Assembly: GCA_003455595.1 (NCBI GenBank)
Contig: DMQT01000018.1
Location: forward strand, 1 to 9,134
Source: Betaproteobacteria bacterium
Lineage (GTDB): Bacteria; Pseudomonadota; Gammaproteobacteria; Burkholderiales; Sulfuriferulaceae
Length of the DNA: 9,134 bases
Reading direction: 5' to 3'
In this document: positions 1 through 7,292 of the stretch, in pieces
Layout of the letters: each line of letters starts with the position of its first letter
How positions within the stretch are numbered: the stretch's first letter is position 1
Notes under the pieces: model-generated
What the model was told of the DNA's origin: nothing
Databases searched by the model: none
What the model saw: the letters and a program-made list of their open reading frames with translations, nothing else
Translations under genes and position numbers: made by a program

Positions 1-1826
1 AGCTTGCGCAGTGCCTTGGCTTCAATCTGGCGGATACGCTCACGCGTTACGTCAAACTGCTTGCCGACTTCTTCCAGCGTGTGATCGGTATTCATTTCGA
101 TACCGAAACGCATGCGCAACACTTTTGCTTCACGCTGGGTGAGGCCGTCGAGGATGTCTTTGGTGACTTCTTGCAGGCTGCCATAAATGGCCGCTTCAAT
201 CGGTGCCAGCGTCATGGTGTCTTCGATAAAGTCGCCCAGATGTGAGTCTTCGTCGTCGCCGATCGGGGTTTCCATGGAAATCGGCTCTTTGGAGATCTTG
301 AGAATCTTGCGAATCTTCTCCTCCGGCATTTCCATTTTTTCCGCCAGCAAGGCCGGATCGGGTTCCTGTCCGGTTTCCTGCAATATCTGGCGCGAGATGC
401 GATTCATCTTGTTGATGGTTTCGATCATGTGCACTGGAATACGGATGGTGCGTGCCTGATCCGCAATCGAACGCGTGATGGCCTGACGGATCCACCAGGT
501 GGCGTAGGTCGAAAACTTGTAGCCGCGGCGATATTCAAACTTGTCCACTGCCTTCATCAAGCCGATGTTGCCTTCTTGAATCAGATCGAGGAACTGAAGA
601 CCACGGTTGGTGTATTTTTTTGCAATCGAAATCACCAAGCGCAGGTTGGCCTCAATCATTTCGCGCTTGGCGCGGCGTGCACGGGCTTCGCCGGTGGACA
701 TCTGGCGGTTGATTTCTTTCAGATCCTTGATCGAAATGCCGACCTTGTCCTGCAATGCTATCAAGCGCTGCTGGCGTTCAACGATCGTATGCTGGTGGCG
801 GATCAGGCCTTCGACATAGGCTTTTTTCGAGCCGATTTCCTTGATGACCCATTCCAGATTGCTTTCGTTACCGGGGAATACCTTGATGAAATGCGCGCGT
901 GGCATGCCGGATTTAGTGACCGCAAATTCCATGATATCGCGTTCGTGGCTGCGCACTTCTTCAACCAGCGTGCGCACGCTTTCACACAGCGCTTCGACCT
1001 GTTTGGCAGAAAAGCGGATGCTCAGCAATTCGTTCGAAAGCTCTTCCTGCAAGCGCGTGTACTGTGGACTGGCAAAGCCGGTTTTCTTGAGTGCGACCTG
1101 CATGCGCTTGAATACTTTTCGCACTACATCAAAATGCGCCATGGCGTCGATTTTGAGCTGTGCCAGATTGGCTGCGGCCAACGCACTGCCATCATCTTCC
1201 TCGGCTTCTTCATCGATCTCTTCTTCGTTCTCAATGGCTTCCGGTTCGGGTTCGTTGACCATGGCTTCGGTTTCTTCAACCACCACGCCGTCAACGAAAT
1301 CATCAATACGGATTTCTTCGCGCTCGACTTTATCGACCAGCTCCAGAATCTGCTCGATCGTGGTAGGGCAGGCAGAGATAGCCTGCACCATGTGTTTCAG
1401 ACCATCTTCGATACGTTTGGCAATTTCAATCTCGCCCTCGCGCGTCAGCAGTTCAACCGTGCCCATTTCACGCATGTACATGCGCACCGGGTCGGTGGTA
1501 CGGCCGAATTCGGAATCTACGGTGGACAGCGCAGCCTCGGCCTCGGCTACTACATCTTCGTCGGTGGCGGCGGGCGCGGCATCCGACATCAGCAGGGTTT
1601 CCGCGTCCGGCGCCTCATCAAAGACCTGGATTCCCATGTCGTTGATCATGCTGATCACACCCTCGATCTGTTCTGCGTCGAGCATGTCATCCGGCAAGTG
1701 GTCGTTAATCTCGGCGTAGGTGAGATAACCACGCTCTTTGCCCAGCACAATCAGATTTTTCAGGCGCGTGCGGCGGGCTTCGACGTCCGTCTGTTTTACG
1801 TCACCTTTGTCTTGATCGTTTGCCAT
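1..1826 (-). CDS. rpoD: RNA polymerase primary sigma factor RpoD (sigma-70), 3' end cut by window edge
   Basis: Housekeeping sigma factor; it binds core RNA polymerase and recognises -35/-10 promoters. Reading back from the ATG at 1826 gives 608 uninterrupted codons that align along the whole family. Region 1.2 is at about residues 110-140 ([20 protein letters not shown]). A very acidic non-conserved stretch lies at about 184-213. Region 2 includes [20 protein letters not shown] (about 384-403) and the -10-reading/melting segment [20 protein letters not shown] (436-455). Region 3 follows. The region 4.2 helix-turn-helix is at about 582-606 ([26 protein letters not shown]). The frame is open at base 1; by comparison with E. 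coli RpoD (613 residues) about 15 residues are missing. It is the last gene of the rpsU-yqeY-dnaG-rpoD cluster, 67 bases after dnaG. The ribosome-binding site is weak (GGA about 9 bases before the ATG). Identity is certain; only the exact C-terminus is unseen. Confidence 0.98.
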   Translation of the reverse strand, partial: MANDQDKGDVKQTDVEARRTRLKNLIVLGKERGYLTYAEINDHLPDDMLDAEQIEGVISMINDMGIQVFDEAPDAETLLMSDAAPAATDEDVVAEAEAALSTVDSEFGRTTDPVRMYMREMGTVELLTREGEIEIAKRIEDGLKHMVQAISACPTTIEQILELVDKVEREEIRIDDFVDGVVVEETEAMVNEPEPEAIENEEEIDEEAEEDDGSALAAANLAQLKIDAMAHFDVVRKVFKRMQVALKKTGFASPQYTRLQEELSNELLSIRFSAKQVEALCESVRTLVEEVRSHERDIMEFAVTKSGMPRAHFIKVFPGNESNLEWVIKEIGSKKAYVEGLIRHQHTIVERQQRLIALQDKVGISIKDLKEINRQMSTGEARARRAKREMIEANLRLVISIAKKYTNRGLQFLDLIQEGNIGLMKAVDKFEYRRGYKFSTYATWWIRQAITRSIADQARTIRIPVHMIETINKMNRISRQILQETGQEPDPALLAEKMEMPEEKIRKILKISKEPISMETPIGDDEDSHLGDFIEDTMTLAPIEAAIYGSLQEVTKDILDGLTQREAKVLRMRFGIEMNTDHTLEEVGKQFDVTRERIRQIEAKALRK

Positions 1827-1866
1827 GTTGTTATTCCAGTAAGTTGCTGCTTCAAAAAATCTTACA

Positions 1867-1897
1867 ATTATACCGTTTTTCGTTGACGTCCGGTCAT
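1867..1897 (-). promoter_or_regulatory. Candidate internal promoter for rpoD
   Basis: On the minus strand a perfect TATAAT lies at 1872-1867 in the short dnaG-rpoD gap. The best -35 candidate is ATGACC at 1897-1892, four of six matches to TTGACA with a long 19-base spacer, overlapping the dnaG stop codon. Transcription would start near 1860 and leave a leader of about 33 bases. E. coli also has extra rpoD promoters inside its macromolecular-synthesis operon, so a separate rpoD promoter is plausible, but the weak -35 leaves this unproven. Confidence 0.5.
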
Positions 1898-3627
1898 TTT
1901 TCCGTGCGCACTTTGCGCCTAGACAGTTGTTGCAATTCCATTTTTTCAGCTTCCGTCAGTGTGCTCAGTGATTTGCTGGCAACATTGGCAGTCCGCAGAT
2001 TATGCTGCTCAGTGTCGATCTGCTCGCGTGCCAGGGCGAATTCGGCAGCGGCATCAAAATCGTCCGCCCAGACCATGATTTCGCTGCTTGCCTGCTGTAG
2101 TTGCGGCATCAGTGCACTATTGCGAAAGTGTTCAACGACAGCGGCAGTCTCCAGATGGGGGTGCTGCTGAAGTAATTCAATGACCCCCTGCAAAGCACTC
2201 GCATCCGGATGGGTTAAGGTCAATAATGCATTATTCAGTTCCCGCGCCAGTGCTGGCTGAAACAACAGCGCCCGTAACATGCGACGATAATTTGAAACCG
2301 GTGCCGGGCGCGGCGTGCGTAACGGCGTATTGGCAGGCCGCTTGCGCTGAAACTCGATTTTCCACAGTGTTTCCAGCTCGTTTTGCTGAATGCCGGCCAG
2401 CTCGGCGATACGCTTGCGCAGCATGAGTGCGAGACCGGGTGCGCTCACCTGGCTCAGCAAGGGTTGCGCGGCTTTTAGAAAAGCGCTTTTGCCTTCGCTG
2501 GCGGTCAGATCGTGCTGTGCGGCTAACTCCTTGGCGAGATAGCTCGAGAGCGGCACGATCTGCTGACTCAGCAAGACTTCAAATCCGGCTTTGCCATGCT
2601 CCCGGATATAACTGTCCGGGTCATGTTGTGCGGGCAAGAACAAAAACCCTACCCGGCAACTGTCGGTCAGCATCGCCAGGCTGTTTTCCAGCGCGCGCCA
2701 GGCAGCGCGTTGACCTGCGCTATCGCCATCGAAGCAAAACACCACTTCATCGGTATGCCGTAGCAGTTTTTGCAGGTGGTTGGGGGTGGTGGCGGTGCCA
2801 AGCGTGGCCACCGCGTAGTCCACGCCGTGTTGCGCAAGCGCGACGACGTCCATGTAACCTTCGACCACCAGCGCACGTCCTGCATCGCGTATCGCCCGCC
2901 GTGCCTGAAACAGGCCATAAAGCTCGTGGCCTTTCTGGAACAGCGGTGTTTCCGGCGAATTGAGGTATTTCGGCTCGCCACTGTCCAGCACACGCCCGCC
3001 AAAGCCGATCACGTCGCCTTTGAGCCCGACTATCGGAAACATGATGCGTTCGCGAAAGCGGTCGTAGCGCTTGCCGGCGTCATTCACAATGACCAGTCCA
3101 CCTTCGACCAGGGCGGTGTCGTCATAGTGGTCGAATACCGCTTGCAGGTTTTGCCAGCCGGAAGGTGCGTAACCCAGCCCGAAACGGGCGGCTATTTCGC
3201 CGGTCAGCCCGCGTTTTTTCAGATAGTCGATGGCGACGGGTGCAAGTTTGAGCTGCTGACGGTAATACTGGGCCGCCCGTTGCATCAGTTCCACCAGACT
3301 GGCAACCTGTTGCACGCGCTGTGGATCGGGCGCGGCACCCTCCGGTACCGTCATGCCGGACTGACTGGCAAGCTCCTTGATGGCGTCGACATAGCCGAGC
3401 CCGGCGTATTCCATCAAAAAACCGATGGCGGTGCCGTGCGCACCGCAGCCGAAGCAATGGTAGAACTGCTTGCTCGGCGACACCGTGAAGGACGGCGATT
3501 TTTCGTTATGAAATGGGCAGCAGGCCTGAAAATTAGCACCGGCCTTTTTGAGTGGCACACGCCGGTCAATGACGTCCACAATATCCACGCGATTTAGGAG
3601 CGTCTGGATAAAATCCTGCGGGATCAT
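1894..3627 (-). CDS. dnaG: DNA primase DnaG
   Basis: Makes the short RNA primers for leading- and lagging-strand DNA synthesis, working with the DnaB helicase at the fork. The 577-residue product matches the usual length (E. coli 581). The N-terminal CHC2 zinc-binding domain shows ligands C37, H40, C58 and C61. The RNA polymerase core domain contains [14 protein letters not shown] (188-201) and [13 protein letters not shown] (221-233). The TOPRIM domain has the catalytic acidic residues E256 (VVEGYMD) and D300/D302 (FDGDSAG). The poorly conserved last 120 or so residues (about 445-577) correspond to the helicase-binding domain. The ATG at 3627 is preceded by a good Shine-Dalgarno (GAGGGA, about 7 bases upstream). 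It lies 58 bases after the yqeY-like gene and 67 bases before rpoD, in the conserved operon. No missing motifs or frame breaks. Confidence 0.98.
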   Translation of the reverse strand: MIPQDFIQTLLNRVDIVDVIDRRVPLKKAGANFQACCPFHNEKSPSFTVSPSKQFYHCFGCGAHGTAIGFLMEYAGLGYVDAIKELASQSGMTVPEGAAPDPQRVQQVASLVELMQRAAQYYRQQLKLAPVAIDYLKKRGLTGEIAARFGLGYAPSGWQNLQAVFDHYDDTALVEGGLVIVNDAGKRYDRFRERIMFPIVGLKGDVIGFGGRVLDSGEPKYLNSPETPLFQKGHELYGLFQARRAIRDAGRALVVEGYMDVVALAQHGVDYAVATLGTATTPNHLQKLLRHTDEVVFCFDGDSAGQRAAWRALENSLAMLTDSCRVGFLFLPAQHDPDSYIREHGKAGFEVLLSQQIVPLSSYLAKELAAQHDLTASEGKSAFLKAAQPLLSQVSAPGLALMLRKRIAELAGIQQNELETLWKIEFQRKRPANTPLRTPRPAPVSNYRRMLRALLFQPALARELNNALLTLTHPDASALQGVIELLQQHPHLETAAVVEHFRNSALMPQLQQASSEIMVWADDFDAAAEFALAREQIDTEQHNLRTANVASKSLSTLTEAEKMELQQLSRRKVRTEK

Positions 3628-3658
3628 GGTGTTCCCTCAGAAATATGGAGTATTAATC

Positions 3659-3684
3659 GCGCCAGGTTATTAAAAACTGGGCGC
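3659..3684 (-). promoter_or_regulatory. Stem-loop between yqeY-like gene and dnaG, possible attenuator or RNA-processing site
   Basis: In the transcript, GCGCCCAG (3684-3677) can pair with CTGGCGC (3665-3659), giving seven pairs with one bulged C and an 11-base AU-rich loop. It begins one base after the yqeY-like stop codon. No uridine run follows, so it is not a classical Rho-independent terminator. In E. coli an attenuating terminator lies between rpsU and dnaG, so a structure just upstream of dnaG could lower dnaG expression relative to rpsU or mark an RNase site. The structure is seen; the role is inferred. Confidence 0.4.
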
Positions 3685-3685
3685 T

Positions 3686-4129
3686 TCAGGCCAGTTTGGA
3701 TTTGATGCGGGTGGAAACCTGCGCCATGTCAGCGCGACCCGCCAACTGGGGTTTGACAATGGCCATGACCTTGCCCATGTCTTTGATGTCTACGGCTGCA
3801 CTGGCGCTGATCGCCTGATTGATCAGTTCATCGACCTCGGCGGCACTGGCGGCTTGTGGCATGTAGCCTTGCAATACGTCGATTTCGAATTTTTCGATTT
3901 CGGCCAGCTCTAATCGACCAGCAGCTTCAAACTGGGCGATTGAATCACGCCGCTGCTTGAGCATTTTGTCGATGGCGGTAATGATTTGTGCGTCATCCAG
4001 CTCGATGCGTTCGTCCACTTCACGTTGCTTGATGGCGGCGAGCAGCAGTCGAATCGCCCCCAAACGTGCCGTATCTTTGGCGCGCATGGCGGTTTTCATG
4101 TCTTCGGTGATGCGTGACTTGAGCTGCAT
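3686..4129 (-). CDS. GatB/YqeY domain protein
   Basis: Small soluble protein of the GatB/YqeY family, related to the tail domain of the GatB subunit of the tRNA-dependent amidotransferase. A link to tRNA is suggested by that relation, but the role of free-standing YqeY proteins is not settled. From the ATG at 4129 the product is 147 residues, the usual length. It shows the helical N-terminal half with ARLGAIRLLLAAIKQREVDE (21-40), the YMPQ signature (89-92), and the C-terminal half with DMGKVM (117-122) and GRADMAQVS (131-139). No catalytic site is expected. An in-frame TTG at 4156 would add nine residues and overlap the rpsU stop codon as TTGA; neither start has a clear Shine-Dalgarno. I prefer 4129 because homologous proteins begin there, with translation probably coupled to rpsU 23 bases upstream. 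It sits between rpsU and dnaG, a frequent proteobacterial arrangement. Confidence 0.93.
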   Translation of the reverse strand: MQLKSRITEDMKTAMRAKDTARLGAIRLLLAAIKQREVDERIELDDAQIITAIDKMLKQRRDSIAQFEAAGRLELAEIEKFEIDVLQGYMPQAASAAEVDELINQAISASAAVDIKDMGKVMAIVKPQLAGRADMAQVSTRIKSKLA

Positions 4130-4152
4130 GGCAGGCACTAAACCAGAAGCAA

Positions 4153-4365
4153 TCAATACAGTTTTGGCGGCAGGGTCTGGCTGCGGATGCGTTTGAAGTG
4201 GCGCTTGACGGCAGCTGCCAGCTTGCGCTTACGCTCTGCGGTGGGCTTTTCGTAAAATTCGCGGGCACGCAGCTCGGTCAATAGACCGGTTTTTTCAACG
4301 GTGCGCTTGAAACGACGCATGGCGACTTCAAACGGCTCATTTTCTTTGACGCGGATATTCGGCAT
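4153..4365 (-). CDS. rpsU: Small ribosomal subunit protein bS21
   Basis: Component of the 30S subunit near the mRNA exit platform, involved in translation initiation. The 70-residue basic protein is full length. It starts [20 protein letters not shown], has the family core [18 protein letters not shown] (25-42) with the strongly basic segment [11 protein letters not shown] (46-56), and ends in the typical PPKLY. The ATG at 4365 has GGAG about 10 bases upstream. It is the first gene of the rpsU-yqeY-dnaG-rpoD operon and is directly preceded by a strong sigma-70 promoter, so it should be the most transcribed gene of the set. Its stop codon TGA overlaps an alternative TTG start of the next gene. 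Confidence 0.98.
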   Translation of the reverse strand: MPNIRVKENEPFEVAMRRFKRTVEKTGLLTELRAREFYEKPTAERKRKLAAAVKRHFKRIRSQTLPPKLY

Positions 4366-4398
4366 GAATGGGTGTCTCCAGAGACGGAAAAAACCTCA

Positions 4399-4426
4399 AT
4401 TATAATCGGATAGCGATTTTTTTCAA
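4399..4426 (-). promoter_or_regulatory. Sigma-70 promoter of the rpsU-yqeY-dnaG-rpoD operon
   Basis: Minus strand: TTGAAA at 4426-4421 (five of six matches to the -35 consensus), a 16-base spacer, then a perfect TATAAT at 4404-4399. Transcription would begin near 4392, giving a leader of about 27 bases that contains the rpsU ribosome-binding site. This is the best promoter in the window and is correctly placed for the operon. It would be read by the RpoD encoded at the end of the same operon. Confidence 0.8.
4401..4406 (+). promoter_or_regulatory. Candidate -10 element for tsaD, overlapping the rpsU -10
   Basis: The sequence ATTATAAT (4399-4406) is palindromic, so TATAAT is also read on the plus strand, 52 bases before the tsaD ATG. 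No good -35 is seen 16-18 bases upstream, where the bases read like CCAGAG. The element may therefore be weak, or tsaD may use another start. If both are used, the two polymerases would compete for the same bases. Confidence 0.3.
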
Positions 4427-4457
4427 GGTAATGCGTTGCTTTGTTAAACTCTCGGCC

Positions 4458-5468
4458 ATGTTGATACTTGGAATTGAATCTTCGTGCGATGAAACCGGCA
4501 TCGCGTTATACGATACTGAACGCGGCTTGCGCGCGCATGCCTTGCACAGCCAAATTGCCATGCATGCCGAATACGGCGGCGTGGTGCCCGAGCTGGCGTC
4601 GCGCGACCATATTCGCCGTGCGGTGCCCTTGATCCGTCAGGTGCTGGCGCAGGCCGACAGCACGCTGGCTGATGTCGATGCGATTGCCTACACCGAAGGG
4701 CCGGGATTGGCGGGGGCGCTGCTGGTCGGTACGGGTTTGGCGCATGCTCTGGGCGTGGCGCTGAATGTGCCGGTGCTGGGCGTGCATCATCTGGAAGGGC
4801 ATTTGCTCTCTCCGTTGTTGTCGGATACGCCCCCGGCGTTTCCTTTCGTGGCCTTGCTGGTGTCGGGCGGGCATACCCAGCTCATGCAAGTCGAAGGGGT
4901 GGGACGCTATACCACACTGGGTGACACGCTCGACGACGCCGCGGGTGAGGCGTTCGACAAGACGGCGAAACTGTTGGGGCTGGACTATCCAGGCGGTGCG
5001 GCACTGTCGGTATTGGCGGAGCAGGGTGACCCGGCACGCTTCAAGTTGCCAAGGCCGATGCTGCATTCGGGTGATCTGGATTTCAGTTTCAGCGGGCTCA
5101 AAACGGCGGTGCTGACATTGACACAAAAGCATCCGGCTATTGCCGATCGTGCTGATATTGCGGCGGCCTTTCAGGTTGCCATTGCCGAGGTGCTGACGGC
5201 TAAATCCATGACGGCACTCAAGCAGACTGGCGCCAGGCGCCTGGTGGTCGCGGGCGGTGTCGGCGCAAATCGCCAGCTCCGCGCTGCGCTGCAGGCGGGT
5301 GTTGCCAAACGCGGCGCGCAGGTGTTTTTCCCGCGGCTGGAGTTCTGTACCGACAACGGCGCAATGATTGCTTACGCGGGTGCGATGCGTCTGCTGCATG
5401 CGGGTCACACGGCGGGTGCCTTCAGTGTGCGACCGCGCTGGGATTTGCAGTCAATATCAGCGCCGTAA
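4458..5468 (+). CDS. tsaD: tRNA N6-adenosine threonylcarbamoyltransferase TsaD
   Basis: Catalytic subunit for the universal t6A37 modification in tRNAs that read ANN codons. It transfers threonylcarbamoyl from threonylcarbamoyl-AMP to tRNA, working with TsaB and TsaE in the cytoplasm. The 336-residue product equals the family length. It opens with [19 protein letters not shown]. The metal-binding HHLEGH contains H111 and H115, and the third ligand is D299 in CTDNGAM. Nucleotide-binding SGGHT is at 136-140, followed by [23 protein letters not shown] and [12 protein letters not shown] (264-275). The frame is open upstream to 4368 and an ATG at 4431 would add nine residues, but the family alignment (E. 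coli begins MRVLGIETSCDETG) fixes the start at 4458. No clear Shine-Dalgarno precedes it. It diverges from rpsU, as in many proteobacteria, and its last 12 bases overlap the opposing gene. Other members of its complex are not in this window. Confidence 0.97.
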   Translation: MLILGIESSCDETGIALYDTERGLRAHALHSQIAMHAEYGGVVPELASRDHIRRAVPLIRQVLAQADSTLADVDAIAYTEGPGLAGALLVGTGLAHALGVALNVPVLGVHHLEGHLLSPLLSDTPPAFPFVALLVSGGHTQLMQVEGVGRYTTLGDTLDDAAGEAFDKTAKLLGLDYPGGAALSVLAEQGDPARFKLPRPMLHSGDLDFSFSGLKTAVLTLTQKHPAIADRADIAAAFQVAIAEVLTAKSMTALKQTGARRLVVAGGVGANRQLRAALQAGVAKRGAQVFFPRLEFCTDNGAMIAYAGAMRLLHAGHTAGAFSVRPRWDLQSISAP

Positions 5469-6257
5469 CCGGGGCTCGATGTCGTGCACCCACAGCAATA
5501 GCTGCTTGCCACCGGGTATTTGACTCAGGATGTCCGGGAACAGCACCAGACCGAATAGCAGCGCCAGAATGCAGATCAGCAACAGGGTGGAAAAAATGCT
5601 CTCGGGCCGCAACGCACCCCAGTAACGCATGGTGAGAAACATCACGTCCTTGCGGTGTTCGGACATGCGCTGCCAGCGCAGTATCAGGCGAACCAGCAAG
5701 TACACCGCATACCCGCCGGTAAGCGAGGCGAATACGATGCGGAATACACCGAATAGATCCAGGCTGCCTTGTACGAAATGCTGGTAGAGCCAGGATACGA
5801 ACCCCACCAGGATTGACGCACTGAACGCGATCAGCACGTTGTAAAACAGACGTCGCCGTTCACGCGCCAGATCTTGCTGGCGTTGGATGAAAAAGCTGTC
5901 CACTTCGTGTTTGAAATACTCCACCTTGTCCTGCACCAACGACGATATTTCCCGCTTGGCGACGGCAACGCGTTCATCCAGTACATTGCCCAGGCGATCG
6001 GCTGCGTAGTCAACCAGTTCACGCACGTCATCCTTGGTGAACTGGCGCTGGTTGTGCAGTTCGACCGATATTTTATCCAGCTTGGCGTCGATTTCCTGGC
6101 TTGCACCGAGCACCACCTCGCGCATTTCGGCACCGACGTTAGCGGCACCTTCCTTGACTACCGCGCCGAGTTTGTCACCTGCCAGTTCAATGCTGTCCTT
6201 GGAAACCTGTGCCAGACTTTCGCGTGCGTAATTGATCTCTTTTTCAAACCACGCCAT
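5457..6257 (-). CDS. Uncharacterised membrane protein with long helical N-terminus
   Basis: I do not recognise this 266-residue protein. Residues 1-137 are hydrophilic, charged and almost free of proline and glycine breaks, fitting long amphipathic or coiled-coil helices (for example [20 protein letters not shown], 41-60). Three membrane segments follow at about 138-160, 169-193 and 220-243. Basic residues before the first segment (RERRR, 132-136) and between the second and third ([11 protein letters not shown], 194-204) predict a cytoplasmic N-terminus and a short periplasmic tail. There is no signal peptide and no catalytic motif. The ATG at 6257 has a good GGAG six bases upstream, located in the 12-base gap after plsY, so the two genes are probably co-transcribed. 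The 3' end overlaps tsaD by 12 bases on the opposite strand. The plsY link suggests an envelope or membrane-organising role, but this is inference only. Confidence 0.85.
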   Translation of the reverse strand: MAWFEKEINYARESLAQVSKDSIELAGDKLGAVVKEGAANVGAEMREVVLGASQEIDAKLDKISVELHNQRQFTKDDVRELVDYAADRLGNVLDERVAVAKREISSLVQDKVEYFKHEVDSFFIQRQQDLARERRRLFYNVLIAFSASILVGFVSWLYQHFVQGSLDLFGVFRIVFASLTGGYAVYLLVRLILRWQRMSEHRKDVMFLTMRYWGALRPESIFSTLLLICILALLFGLVLFPDILSQIPGGKQLLLWVHDIEPRLRR

Positions 6258-6269
6258 ATCAAGCTCCGT

Positions 6270-6887
6270 TTATTTGGGTCGCGATGCCGACGGCTTGGCA
6301 ACGCGGCCTTCTTCGCCCGTTAACAGGCGGCGAATATTGCCGCGATGACGCCAGAAAATCAGCAGGCTGATGAGTGTGAGCGCAAAAATCGGCAGCGTAC
6401 CGCCGATCAGGTAGCCCGCGTAAACCGGTGCAAGCGCTGCGGCGCTGAGCGCCGCCAACGAAGACGTGCGTGTCAGGCCAAATACGATTAGCCAGGTCAG
6501 TAGCGTCGCCAGACCGAGCCAGGGTGAAATCGCCAGCAGTATGCCGAGTGCGGTGGCCACGCCTTTGCCGCCTTTAAAGCCAAAAAACACCGGATAAAGA
6601 TGACCGAGAAACACCGCAACAGCCGCACCATAGGTGGCGAGCGCTTCAACCCCATATTGTGCGCCGAAATGGCGTGCCAGATAGACCGCCAGCCAGCCCT
6701 TGGCGAGATCGCCGAATAGCGTCAGTGCCGCGGCCGATTTGCGTCCGGTGCGAAGCATATTGGTTGCGCCGGGGTTGCCTGAGCCGTGGCTGCGCGGATC
6801 TGGCAGGCCGAATGCCCGGCTGACAATAACGGCGAATGAAAGTGAGCCGAGCAGATAGGCTGGCACGATGAAAAACATGATGAACAT
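6270..6887 (-). CDS. plsY: Acyl-phosphate:glycerol-3-phosphate acyltransferase PlsY
   Basis: Inner-membrane enzyme that transfers an acyl group from acyl-phosphate (made by PlsX) to glycerol-3-phosphate, the first step of phospholipid synthesis. The 205-residue hydrophobic protein shows all family motifs: YLLGSLSFA (11-19), the glycine-rich [14 protein letters not shown] (33-46), DLAKGW (60-65), [18 protein letters not shown] (95-112), and the cytoplasmic [13 protein letters not shown] (181-193). Several membrane segments are evident between these loops. The first ATG (6887) is preceded by a weak GGA about 9 bases upstream; an ATG three codons later has nothing better. It is followed after 12 bases by the helical membrane protein and diverges from folB. 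In E. coli plsY (ygiH) is also divergent from folB and lies near tsaD. Confidence 0.97.
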   Translation of the reverse strand: MFIMFFIVPAYLLGSLSFAVIVSRAFGLPDPRSHGSGNPGATNMLRTGRKSAAALTLFGDLAKGWLAVYLARHFGAQYGVEALATYGAAVAVFLGHLYPVFFGFKGGKGVATALGILLAISPWLGLATLLTWLIVFGLTRTSSLAALSAAALAPVYAGYLIGGTLPIFALTLISLLIFWRHRGNIRRLLTGEEGRVAKPSASRPK

Positions 6888-6896
6888 CAGGGATTC

Positions 6897-6911
6897 CGCT
6901 TAAAATAAGCG
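6897..6911. repeat. Perfect inverted repeat in the plsY-folB divergent gap
   Basis: CGCTTA, AAA, TAAGCG: two exact 6-base arms around a 3-base spacer, inside the only 48 bases separating two divergent genes. On the plus strand it contains TAAAAT (6901-6906), five of six matches to the -10 consensus, about 30 bases before the folB ATG; a matching -35 is not evident. It could be an operator controlling plsY and folB together, or a promoter element that happens to be symmetrical. The repeat is certain; the function is a guess. Confidence 0.45.
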
Positions 6912-6935
6912 CTTTTGGCGCGGCGACAGGTCTTC

Positions 6936-7292
6936 ATGGATATTCTGTTTCTCAAGGAATTCAGAATCGAGCTCATTATCGGCATTTACGAGTGGGAACG
7001 CAAAGTCCCTCAGCCGGTCATGCTCGATCTGGAAATTGGATTACGCAACAGCCGCGCTGGCGAGACCGACCGGGTGGATGACACTATCGATTATGGCCAG
7101 GTGGCGGCACGCATACAAACCACCACGTGTGCCTTGCGTCCGATGCTGGTTGAAGCGCTGGCGGAACATGTGGCGCAGCTGGTTTTGAGCGAATTCGACG
7201 CACCCTGGGTCAAGGTGACGGTTACCAAGCTGGCCATCGTACGCGGCGTGAAGCAGCTCGGCATCTGTATCGAACGCGGTCAACGTCTTTGA
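6936..7292 (+). CDS. folB: Dihydroneopterin aldolase FolB
   Basis: Cytoplasmic folate-pathway enzyme that cleaves 7,8-dihydroneopterin to 6-hydroxymethyl-7,8-dihydropterin and glycolaldehyde; the family can also epimerise the substrate. The 118-residue product is the normal single-domain length. It shows MDILFLKEFRIELIIGIYEW at the start, the conserved E21, Y53 (IDYGQVA), the substrate-binding E73 (MLVEALAEHVAQLV) and the catalytic lysine K98 (VTVTKLAIVRGVKQLGI). The ATG at 6936 is chosen over an in-frame TTG at 6915 because it matches the family N-terminus and has AGG six bases upstream. It diverges from plsY and its TGA stop overlaps the TTG start of the downstream permease gene. Confidence 0.97.
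   Translation: MDILFLKEFRIELIIGIYEWERKVPQPVMLDLEIGLRNSRAGETDRVDDTIDYGQVAARIQTTTCALRPMLVEALAEHVAQLVLSEFDAPWVKVTVTKLAIVRGVKQLGICIERGQRL

Noticed and set aside
1827..1866. GTAAG...CTTAC pairing in the rpoD leader as a riboswitch or thermosensor
   Set aside because: Only five base pairs around a long loop; too weak to call without conservation data.
429..1886. Long plus-strand open frames opposite rpoD (up to 485 codons)
   Set aside because: They lie antisense to a fully conserved rpoD and the product shows no family motif; phenylalanine- and histidine-rich or serine-rich composition is typical of the complement of GC-biased coding sequence.
2770..3597. Plus-strand 275-codon frame opposite dnaG
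   Set aside because: Fully within conserved dnaG codons; no recognisable domain or ribosome-binding site; a composition shadow.
3659..3684. Intrinsic terminator upstream of dnaG
   Set aside because: The stem is not followed by a uridine run on either strand, so only a generic regulatory stem-loop is called.
4506..5408. Minus-strand 300-codon frame opposite tsaD
   Set aside because: Antisense to all the catalytic motifs of tsaD; Arg/Gln/His-rich shadow translation without motifs.
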